This document shows, piece after piece, positions 54,180 through 64,000 of a stretch of DNA of 64,000 bases. Below the pieces are notes generated by a model. The model searched no databases and was not told where the DNA came from. It saw only the letters and a program-made list of their open reading frames with translations. The first letter of the stretch is position 1. Each line of letters opens with the position of its first letter. The position numbers and the translations under genes are program-made. The DNA comes from Marsupella aquatica (Eukaryota; Marchantiophyta), in contig OZ316898.1 in assembly GCA_973895155.1 (NCBI GenBank), forward strand, positions 6,386,001-6,450,000. The letters run 5' to 3'.

Positions 54180-55056
54180 AATCACCCCTTTATATATTAA
54201 ATATTTATAGTTTAATGTAATTGTAATAAATGAAAAGAGGAAAGTAATTGACGTGCAGGAAAATCGCCGAGATTCGTGCACTGGAGATGCGGAGACATTT
54301 TCTCGACGGAGCTCTTCTTTCTGCTCTTCCATGGTCTCTCTGTCGCTCGTCTTCGCTCGAACGCGACGAAATCCATCGCCCTCGACTCTCGCGCTGCTCG
54401 AAATTGGCGATGGACACCGATCTGTAACAGCGCACACTCACACTTTAACGAGATTCATTTTTCACGCGAAAGGACCGGAACGGAATGACAGTCTCTTCTG
54501 AGTTGGGCGACATTTGAATCTGGAGGCTGGTTTCCTGCAGGACCTCGATTGCTCGTCCATGTCGTCCTCGCTTCCACGCTCGCAAGAAGGTGAATCACAT
54601 GCGCTCTCTGACTGGTGTCTACGTGCACGCGGGACGCTTGTGTTTGGATTTTGAAGGAGGCGTGATGGTCTGAGTCGAGTTGATTGCGCTCTTGGTTTGA
54701 CGGACACATGCCAATTGGGATCTGTTTTCGGTTTTTGAGTAGAGGCTTGCAATACGATGACGGTGCGAGATGTGTGTCCGTTGCATGAGCATTGGCTTGG
54801 AGGTCCTGCTCTTGTGTTGGTTTATTGGTCTGCACCGAGTGAGCGTTATTGTGAACACTCCTTATTTTAGGTTGGGCAGGACGGATGAAGCAGCAGTGCT
54901 AGGCTCTCGAGATGGAACAGTTGTTGACGAATTTTGTTGTGTCCTTCGTCTTTGGTGTCAAGAAGCAGGCTGCTTGATGATGGGAAGATTGTGAACGCTT
55001 TCGTCAAGCACAGGGTTGGTTGATGCTCCTATTCGTGAAGTGGTGAGTGCGTCACA
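54180..55056 (+). promoter_or_regulatory. NDB1: Upstream region of the NDB gene
   Basis: The only AT-rich TATA-like text is near 54,189-54,205 (TTTATATATTAAATATTTATA). From 54,250 on, the base composition becomes CpG-rich and gene-like. Several ATGs precede the chosen start, including a 74-codon upstream frame at 54,770-54,994. Thus either transcription begins late, part of this region is spliced out (a GTGAGT lies at about 55,041), or upstream frames limit translation. The transcription start cannot be fixed. Confidence 0.4.
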
Positions 55057-58000
55057 ATGCGGCCTGATGGTCGCTTTGTGGTCACGCTAGTCAGTCGCGC
55101 CTGGCGGCAGTCGTCCGCTGTGAGCCGGCGCTTCGATGCTCATCGCTGCACTTCTCATCCGGGGGTTCAACTCTGCCGAAGACTGTTTTCCTCTCAGGCG
55201 CCAGGCGCCGGTGAAGCAGGGGCTGCTTCGCAGCAAAAGAAGGCTATCGCCAGAGCATTTCCATTTTGGGAGCGATCAAATTCATTCAGGGCTATTATCG
55301 TTGGAGTCGCTGCCAGGTGTGTACATTCGCTATAATCTGCCCTTCTCGCCCGCCGCACCCAACAGCCTGGAAGAATTCTAACAATTGGCTTGCCTCCGTT
55401 GTAGAGTGATACGCTCCAAAATATGTTTCTACCTGACAGATGAGCTCCGCTTTTCCGGAAAAAGGAAATTATTCATCGATATCTAAACATCCTGCTCCTT
55501 TAGGCGAACACACAATATTTTGCAAGCCTCCATTCGAAATCTTGGCTTCATGACGAGCACAGATGGATGACTGTAGAAGTGTGATTGTTTCATTGACAGT
55601 CAACCTTGATGGAGGGAAAGACTCAGAGTCTGGATTTTGGGGAAGTCCTACCCTGTCAGCGCTTTGTTTTGGGAGGTGGTGAATTCCATGAAATGTTTAT
55701 TGCAATGTGCCGATCTATACTGTGCCTTTATTCCTAAATCAGCTTGCGGTGCTGTATTCCACTCGTGCTGAAGAGGATTCAAATTGCTCCCACAGGGATT
55801 AGAATTTCGCCAGGGTATTTAAGTGGCTACTTCGTATTTTAGCGTCACCATTGCCGGATTCGGGTTGATTGCCAGTACTGAGCTCTCTGTTTGCCAACCT
55901 GTACATTTGAGTAATTCGCGATCTCTTCATCGAGCTCCAATTCTCCAAAGCATTCCAAGTCGGAGCTTCTGTTAGTATTTTTGAACCATTTGTGACCTTG
56001 TCATCCTGCTCGGGTTCACCCAACCAGTATTAGACGAACCTTTGTTTATTTTGAATCATCTGGGACCTCTGCATCATGCGCGAGTTTGCCAAACCATATT
56101 AAGTCGCAACTGATGTTTTCGTGGAATCTTTTGTGACCTCTCTTCATGCTCGAGTTTGCCACACCATTCAGAAGCCTGTGGTTATGTTTTTGTGTGAATC
56201 GTCTGTGACCCCTTCTCGGGTTTGATAAACCCTATTAAATAGAAGTATGTGTATCTTTATTTTTGAACCTGTGAACCGCTTGGCACCTCTTCATCCTGCT
56301 TGAGTTTGTCCAACAATTTTAGACCAACCTGTTTTTATTTCGAATTGTCTGTGACCTCTTCATCATGCGCGAGTGTGCAAAGCCGTTCTAAACGGCAACA
56401 TATGTTTGCGTGGAATCATTTATGACCTCGTCTTCATCCTCGAATTCGCCAGGCCATTTTTATCTAAGCCCGTGTTTGCTTTTTAGAAACAAATACCGTG
56501 TGACCCCTTCTCAGGTTTGATGAACCACTTTCAATGAAAGTCTGTGTTATGCCCATTAAGAAATCTGTGAATATTCTGTGACCTGTTTTTCGTTGAATCA
56601 TGCTTAGTCCCAATCCGTGCTTCTCTTTCTTTTGGTTAGGGAATCATTTGTGAGCTCTTAATCATGCTCGTGTCTCAAGCTGTGTTTGTTGTAGTGTACT
56701 TATGACTTCCGCATCCTGCTTGGCTCACAAACTTAGTTTGTGTCCCAGATTTACGCATCATAAATTGCCTTGACGCACGTTTCCTTCATGCATGATCTGT
56801 TCTGTCCTCTGGATAATACTCCGCCTCATCCCGTCACATTAAAATTCATTCATGTCCCGTGCAAGGTAGTATTGGTATAAAGCCGGAATTGCAGCTGAGT
56901 CTCATCTAAAGATCCTCTAGGCTCAGACTTTCTGGAGCACGTCAAGTTTTTGTTCTCAAGGACTGTCGAGGATTGATTCAGTGGGGCGCATGTAATACGA
57001 CTCTTAACAGATTGTCCCTTGGTCGCCTTTTCCAGTGGTTGTTTGGGTGTGTTAGTTGTTGCCGCCGATGCAAAATCCAGTAAAGAGGACGCTCCTGCCG
57101 ACTCGAAGGAAGCTGAAGTAAAACGAAAGCCGAAACTAGTAGTGCTGGGAACAGGATGGGCTGGCATGAGTTTTGCGAAGGAGATCAATGTAGACCTGTA
57201 CGACATTCAGGTCGTATCACCTCGAAACCATTTCGTGTTTACCCCCCTGTTGCCGAGCGTGACAAATGGAACCGTCGAGGCTCGCAGTATCTCCGAACCC
57301 ATTCGTCGAATGTTCAAAAAAGTAAGTTGGGCTTTCACATTGACAAGCGTTGTCTTTACCAATTGCATGTCTGGGAGTTTATGGTCTTGCTAACTTCAAA
57401 TCGTGTCTAACTCTTCCAGTAAGATTCTGCCTTGAAATAGTGAAAGCTCGTTCGTGAATTATTGGTTTGGCACTTTCTCTGAAGGATTCAATAATTTGCT
57501 TAAGAAGCCCACTACTAATATGGAAGGGATGTCTGTCAAAGCAACAGGTCGTGGGAGGGATGTAGAACTGCTGCCTTCGAGTTTTCGTACATTGCAAAGC
57601 GATTAACTGGTCCTGTTGTTGGTTTTGATAAACAAATACACATCTAAACCTTTCAGAAAGATAAACAACAGGTGATACTTTATGAAGCAGAGTGCTTGGA
57701 CATTGACCCCGTGAAGAAACAAATTCATTGTCGAGACGTTTCAGATGTAATGCCAAAAGGAAAAGAGAACTTTATACTCGACTACGACTACTTGGTCATC
57801 GCAGTAGGCGGCCTCTCCAACACATTTGGTACTGAAGGGGTCAAAGAGTATTGCCACTTCCTCAAGGTACCATCTCCTTCAAGAAACTCGAAGTTTGAGC
57901 AAGTACTTTTATTTACAAGGATCTTATGTTTGATGTTTCTCGTCGTAGTGTGACAGCTTTCGAGTGACGCGTCTGATTTGTTGCACGACATGCTCTTTAG

Positions 58001-61000
58001 CCTGTTCTTACTGGCCATGCTTGGTTGTCGGTACTGTGCCATTGCTCTTGTTGCAGGAATTGGAGGATGCGGAGAAAATACGTCAGAGTGTGATAGATTG
58101 CTTTGAGACAGCTTCTTTACCCCATCTGACCGACGATGAGAGGAGGCAATTGCTGAGCTTTCTGATTGTGGGAGGTGGTCCAACAGGAGTGGAATTTGCT
58201 GCTGAGCTTCATGATCTTGTTCATGAGGATTTGGCTTATCTCTACCCTAGTGTTCAACCGTTTATCTCCGTGACAATAATTCAATCTGGCGATCATATTT
58301 TAAACACGTTAAGTACATCTTCCTCTCCATGTCTGTGAAACAAGTTTTGTGTTCTCCGATTTCTTTCCTTGGTAATATTGCGCAATCCGTCCAGGACTAT
58401 GCATGTCTAGCCATGTGAAATTGCGTATTATTTCTAGCTCAAGTTTCCACCTCCCCTGCCCTGAATATGAGGTGAAGAACTGCGCGGAAATACAGCTGTC
58501 GAAGGGGGAAGATGTTGAATACAGTACTGTTTTCCCAATTTAGGTTCGATGCGCGGATTAGCCAATACGCGGAGAAGAAATTTGCACGAGATGGGTTGGA
58601 TATAAAGACGAATTGCAGGGTGTTGAAAGTCAAGGACGGAAGTGTGGTGGTCAAAGAAAAGGCAACAGGAAAGGAGGTTGACGTTCCGTTCGGCATGGCT
58701 GTTTGGTCTACTGGACTTGGCACGCGGCCTGTGATTTCAAAATATATGGAGAAGATTGGCCAGGTACCACTTTGTAGAAATCATGGTTCTGAAGCACTAT
58801 TAGTGGACCGAAATCGTTCATCTTTTTCAGTTGGAAACCTCAACGTGAACGATTCCTGCACTACCTTCACTGGATTTTACGTGATTGGTATGCAGTAAGA
58901 TATTAGTTGAGATTCTATCCACACGAATAAGTTGTGGGTGTCAATTCGTTGTCTTCATGCAGCCTGCTTTGTGATTTAGTTGTTTAGGTCTCCCATCTGA
59001 TTCTGGCCAAAATCTTTGGACTTTGACCCTGGTAATGTACACAAAGTCAAGTGTACTCAAGTAACTATCTGCTGGAGACTTAAAAAAGTACGAGGGCACT
59101 CAAAAGTATTTCGAAAATCAGATTTCTTCGTTGCTTAGATGTTATTTCAGGTCCTTCGCCACATGACGTTAAATGTGCATTCTAGTTTTGTCGCAGTTTT
59201 TGTATCATAGAAGAGATTCAAGATAGAAAATGAGTTGTATTCGTACTTTCACGCAGAGTGAGAGGAGAATGCTGGCAACTGATGAGTGGCTCCGAGTCAA
59301 GGGAGATTGCTCAGCCTGGGCTCTTGGGGATTGCGCTACAATTGAGCAACGAAAAGTTATGGTAGGTTCTACATAAATTTTACTAGACGCAGCACTTGTT
59401 AAATTTTAGAGGTTGGGACTGACCTTCATATACCTTCAAACATAATTGTTATCCTTGACTTTTCCCTGTCTACGCCAGCATGTAGTTGAAGATGCTTTCG
59501 GGCTGTAGTTGCAAGAAATCCTAATTCTGCAGAATGTTGTGTCGCCATCACATCGTGAAGGATTGGCTCAATGGGTTCCTCAGTGGCAGAATTGACAAAA
59601 ATGCAGGATTTTTTGGACATTCATAAAAGCTCAACGAAGCGTTATTGTTACTATTCTCCGTAAACTTAGCTAAGGCCACCTCATAGCTGTGTATGAATTT
59701 CCTAGGTCGGTCATGACCTGTCGTTTTATGTTGATGCCCTGCGTAACGACTTCCATAACCTAACTTTGAATCTGACGAGTTACGGGGATTTCGTGATTTT
59801 GTCCTTCCAGGAAGACATTGGAGATCTGTTTCATAAAGCAGATGTCGACAATTCAGGAACACTAACTGTTCAAGAGTTCAAAGATTGCATCGAGCTTGTC
59901 AGAGAACGATATCCACAAATTGACCTTTACATGCAGCGGCAACACTTCAAGAGTTTGGTGGACCTCATGAACACAGCAACAGCTGCTGGCAAGCAGGACC
60001 ACATCGAACTAAGTCTGGAGCAGTTCAAAGCGGCATTAAGTACAGTTGACTCTCAAATGAAACAGCTACCTGCTACTGCACAGGTTTGTTATCAAGATCA
60101 CATCTATCAAGTTGTCTGGACGAGGTCAGAGGAGGCCCGTGAGTGAAGTTACTAGTTGTTAATATTGCTCGTTAGTAACAGGTATAGCGGCCTGGTCAGA
60201 TAGCTTTTTCATGGAATGATTTAGTGTAGAATAAGATCTGCTCCAGAACAATTTTCGTGAAATGCGACCCAGGGAAATGCTTGCGTTTTACTGTATACCC
60301 TAGTGTTATCGCTGTGGGAGTCTTGCTGGATATCCGGGCGTTCACTTTGGCTTTTGTGCTGGAACTAACACTCCTTTGACTTTGTATGACCTTCATTGCT
60401 TGATGCGAATCTCTCGCGTTTACACTACGCTAATTCCTCCTGACCTACTTGAGCGTAACACTTTACTGATTGATAGTTCTCGATTGCTTTGTTGAATGAC
60501 AATGCAGGTTGCAGCACAGCAAGGAGCATATTTGGCTAAATGCTTTAATCACCTCCCCAATAGAGACGAGGTACCCGAGGGCCCTGTTCGGATCCGTGGA
60601 GAAGGCCGCCATCGGTTCCATCCATTCCTGTACGTCATACTGCTTGGTTGCTGGAACTTCTCCTAAGATATAATATATCTATCTGGATGTATGACAATTT
60701 ATGCTGTCCTATTTTTGCATCAGTATTCCTTTGGATTGGATTGTGATAGAAATAGGAATTGAAGGGTCTGAGAGTTCAACTCACGATTTATGCAGATATA
60801 AGCATTTTGGGCAGTTTGCTCCACTAGGCACTGAACAGTGTGGAGCAGAATTGCCAGGAGATTGGGTATCAGTTGGTAGAAGTACTCAGTGGCTATGGTA
60901 CTCTGTTTATGCAAGGTATTGCGCATCCTCTCTTCTCATTACCTTCTTCTTTAATAGAGGTAACCAAGGTTACTACCTAACTGTTCCGTTCGTCGAGATG

Positions 61001-61270
61001 TTTCTTAATCATAATAATCCCATAAAAGTAGAGATAGACGTCAACCAGATCTGGAAGTGATTTGTTGATGATCCTTATCTGATAAGTCCATCACCTCTGG
61101 TTGCCCTTTGTATCTAGCAAGTTAAGAACTGTTGTGATTCGTGGATGAATATGGGACCTGACCTTGATGATCTGTTTTGCAGTAAACAAGTGAGCTGGCG
61201 GACAAGAGCGTTAGTGATGTTTGATTGGACTAAGCGTCGATTTTTTGGTAGAGATTCAAGTCATATGTAA
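55057..61270 (+). CDS. NDB1: External mitochondrial NAD(P)H dehydrogenase, NDB type with EF-hand
   Basis: Ten exons by GT/AG junctions: 55,057-55,316; 57,036-57,321; 57,657-57,866; 58,057-58,307; 58,544-58,763; 59,257-59,361; 59,811-60,083; 60,508-60,629; 60,796-60,915; 61,183-61,270. They sum to 644 codons with consistent phases. An Arg/Ser-rich presequence (RRLFSSQAP) is followed by a short hydrophobic stretch. The FAD fold is LGTGWAGMSFAKE and the NAD(P)H fold is IVGGGPTGVEFAAE. The strand ends IIQSGDH, with Gln where NADH-type enzymes carry Glu, suggesting NADPH preference. An EF-hand loop DVDNSGTLTVQE (59,841-59,876) is intact. The C-terminus YASKQVSWRTRALV...FGRDSSHM matches the family. 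The enzyme passes electrons to ubiquinone at the outer face of the inner membrane without pumping protons. The ATG is the first after an in-frame TGA. The 59,257 junction is uncertain by one base. Confidence 0.93.
55970..56620 (+). repeat. Degenerate repeats with higher-order structure in NDB intron 1
   Basis: Phrases such as GTGACCTCTTCATCATGC, GAGTTTGCCAAACCAT and CCCCTTCTC(G/A)GGTTTGATAAACC recur every 75-100 bp. A set of about 290 bp beginning TAGAC(G/C)AACCT at 56,030 is repeated from 56,322 in the same order. It lies wholly inside the 1.7-kb first intron. Confidence 0.75.
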
Positions 61271-63471
61271 GACATCACTTTAGAGCGGAGAGGCTCTCGA
61301 TTGAATCGAATGGGTGCCATTGTGCCCATTCCACATTTTACTCTAATTACTAGTGCTATCATGTATATCGTCTAATTTCTGATTTTTATTAATCCTAAAG
61401 CTTAGAGCACAGGAAAGCATAAGCGAGTTGTTTCTTATGTGAATAGAAGGCCATTTGTTAATACAACCCTTGTTATCAAAAATCTATGTTGAAAAAGGTC
61501 GCGTTACAAGGTGAATCCTTCACATGCCTTTGCTCCCTTGCTCTTCTTTCGGAGGATGGCTGGAGTCCTCTGTTGATGAAAACATCGGTTTGGTTTGTTG
61601 CGCTCATTTAATGTGTCATCGATTCGATAAGCGTGTTAAAAGTATACAATGCGGCAAGGACGAATTACCAAACAGATTCTCGTCACTATTTTGCTGTTCT
61701 CTAGTGCAGTGATCTGTCTTTTTGGGGTACTGTTCCCTTGCCAGTAACTGTCGTATCAGCAGTTGGGTAATACAAGGGAGCAGAAATTTAGTCGAGTCAC
61801 TAATGGGAAAGGTATCGGCGTACATGAAATCAGCCAGAGCCGGTTCCCTGCATGACCTTTCCTACCTTTGTTAAAGCGTCACAGCTAGGAGTCAAATTGA
61901 CAAAGAAGCATGGGCTTCGATTGATGACGACTATATAATACCAATTGCCTTACTGTAACTCATTACAGACCTTGAAACTAGAATAGGTTGAAGGGAAGCT
62001 GGTCTTAAGGTGAGACACAATGCCATAATTGTGACATGAGTACTTTGATTTCGATTCTCACATGGAATTTATTGAGACCACTTACATCTTGTCCCTTCTT
62101 TTCGTTCTGTCCCATCTGATTTGCATGACAGATCTATGAAGGACTGATTCCCTTGGAGATTGGACTCACCAAAGTCTTTCGACCTCTATGAAGCGACAAT
62201 GAGGCTCTCAAGATATGTCAATAAACATGACCATGAGAGACAAGTGCTACCTCAGCCGTAATGGATGCAATGGATCTTGAAGTTTCACTGAAGGCACTAT
62301 TCACCCTTAATGAGTTAAGAGCATGAAAAGTAGAGACTTAGAAGGCTCTGCTGCCCATCAACTCTCGATCATTTACCTTGAGGTTGTCTTGGAAATAACA
62401 AATATCCAGTTTCTTACCCAAGGTTCTTACCCAAGATTGTTGAAGATGAAGGGCTAACCTCGTTGAGGGGTTATTAATGACTACCCCAAGGGAGGAGTTA
62501 GTGAGTCATGAATCGACTTGGCCCTCACTTCAGACTTTTGTGGTGGCATTCAGTACACTTCCCTCGGGGGCAGTATTTCACTCTACTGGTTCAACTGTAG
62601 TCTCAAGTAAGCATGTACAGTAGTTGACCAAGGTGATTCCCAAAGTATGTGATGACTTGAATGTTAACTCGTGAAGAAAATACTTGATGTCCTAGCAACT
62701 TCTTCGAGGGTAGAGAATCCTTCAATTTTGGAGAGAAGATATTAACAAGCTTCTCCGTGATAAGGAATTGGGAAAATCTGTCAAAATAAATTCTTATAGA
62801 AAGTGGGTCTATAGGTTTCTCTTTGCGTTAATAACCACGCCTCTTTGGTCAATAAAAAATGACTGAAGGTTGGTTGGCCTTATCATCAAGCAAGAGGACG
62901 GGGATCTACTAGTTGTTGCTCAGTAAAGTGGATAAAAGAATGTTTCTGAAAAAAAGGGAATAGCACTACTTGGAAAAATATCGTTTTTCTAGTCCCAAGG
63001 TTCTTAAAATTTGGTCTCCAAACTCATAATTTTGTCACCAAACAAATTTATAAAATCCCTTCTGTTGTCATCCAGCAGAAGTACCGAATAAGGAGATCAG
63101 TAGGGAGACAACATTTTGGCTTGGGAGACAATAATCAATTTGACTCTGAATAATTTGATCACGTCTGAATGATTGGGCCTCAAAGGCGATGAATCTGATG
63201 ATAGACATTGCAGCTTGGGAAAAGATATATTCAGGAGACTGAGGCTTTATTATGCACATGCTGAGATGAGATAAAAAGTATTCATGTGTTTAAGTGTTGA
63301 GATATTAAATAGTCAGCACAGTATGTCAAAGTTGGAGTTCCCATAGATCAAACCCAGAGATCAGCATGTTTTAAAAGAGTTGACCGATAGAATTACACTT
63401 CCATCGCGGATCCACTGTTAGGTACCCTGCCGGTCCCACTTCACTGTGCTGGAGTAGTAAAATTGCTGCCA
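61271..63471. other. 3' flank of the NDB gene
   Basis: The first few hundred bases are probably the NDB 3' untranslated region, but no definite polyadenylation signal can be chosen. From about 62,100 to 63,450 the text is mixed, with only short frames. I recognise no gene or repeat. Confidence 0.4.
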
Positions 63472-63785
63472 TCCTTGGTCTTGCTCCCTCTCCTGGTCCT
63501 GGCTCCCCCCCAGTCTTTTGGGCACTTCGAGTATTTTTATTGGGTTTGACAAAAACTTTAAATTTTTGTCTAAGAACGTTAGGGGTGTTTTAATCCACTC
63601 TTGAGAATTATAAGAATCAGAGTGTTTTTTAAATCAAGTGTGAGAATATTCCAAGAATACTCTAAAAGATAGGGGTAAAAAATTTCTAGAAAACATTTTA
63701 TCTACTTATGTTTTAGGGTGTTTATTCCCCCAAAACTGTGCAGGTGACATGGGACCCCCCTTTGGAGTGAGGCCCCTGGGAATTA
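63472..63785 (-). mobile_element. Partial relative of the 9.5-kb Mutator-like MITE, inverted
   Basis: Read on the minus strand from 63,785: GGGGCCTCACTCC, then ACCCTAAAACATAAG, then ACCCCTATC and AGAGTATTCTTGGAATATTC. These parallel 9,507-9,627 (GGGGGTCTCACT, CCCTAAAATGTAAG, ACCCCTATAAAG, AGAATATTCTTAGAATATTC) in order and spacing. The other terminus and a target duplication are not visible, so it is a fragment or a diverged copy. Confidence 0.55.
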
Positions 63786-64000
63786 TATAGGTCAGTCACT
63801 AGAGACAAAGGCAGATTGAAGTCAAAGAATGAAATGTCCCATGTTTCTCATGCTCTATAGCTATCCTTTCGTGGTGTGTATTGCAGCTGTCTACCTGTAC
63901 AAAATAAATTTGCCGTGAACATGCTTGGGCTGGCCTCTTCCTTGGATCAGATCTAAGGAAAAAGCCACTAACTCAGTCCAAAGCAGCCATTCCACTCCCC

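Overview
The window looks like a piece of a nuclear plant genome, most likely a non-seed land plant, although the exact group cannot be fixed from this sequence alone. Three things point there. All three large LTR elements are Ty1/copia elements primed by the plant initiator-tRNA-Met type site TGGTATCAGAGC. There is an intron-containing Helitron of the plant Rep-helicase kind. One well-preserved host gene (55,057-61,270, + strand) encodes an NDB-type external mitochondrial NAD(P)H dehydrogenase with an EF-hand, split into ten exons with GT/AG junctions. Roughly the first 54 kb is transposon-derived, much of it nested.

Layout. 1-2,056: GC-rich CCGTCC repeats, then a 101-bp tandem repeat. 2,057-4,131: a truncated, decayed copia element (here Copia-0, - strand). 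4,920-11,418 and 26,236-27,340: remains of a DNA transposon with a DUF7869-like transposase and a Ulp1-type (C48) protease. The transposase is split. Its N-terminal half lies on + at 6.5-7.8 kb, and its catalytic core and C-terminus lie on - at 27.05-26.56 and 11.37-10.96 kb, as expected after an inversion. The protease gene is interrupted by a 644-bp Mutator-like MITE flanked by a 9-bp duplication. An array of palindromes with 79-bp spacing lies upstream of the transposase.

11,419-26,235: Copia-1 (+), target duplication CAAGT, containing in its integrase gene Copia-2 (-) at 15,081-23,411, target duplication AATCG. Copia-2 belongs to the same family. Copia-2 in turn has a 1.87-kb insertion in gag carrying a reading frame that resembles the C-terminal domain of the replication protein A large subunit. 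Copia-1 also carries a 495-bp MITE and an RT deletion healed with filler DNA.

27,340-33,000: AT-rich, with four copies of a 260-280-bp MITE-like repeat and a cluster of nine GACGCTTCAGAAAGCGTC hairpins. 33,007-40,094: a multi-exon Helitron (-), nearly complete but with frameshifts. 40,100-44,450: unassigned sequence containing one exon-like fragment resembling a second-largest RNA polymerase subunit. 44,541-51,657: Copia-3 (-), target duplication GGTAT, inserted into an LTR fragment related to Copia-1. 51,830-54,180: repeats and a possible SINE. 54,180-61,270: the NDB gene and its upstream region. 61,271-64,000: flank with another relative of the 9.5-kb MITE.

Relative ages from LTR pairs compared by eye are Copia-3 (about 5% different), then Copia-1 (about 3.5%), then Copia-2 (about 1.3% plus a 36-bp indel), which agrees with the nesting order. 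Only the NDB gene looks like an intact host gene; all other coding sequence belongs to mobile elements or is broken.
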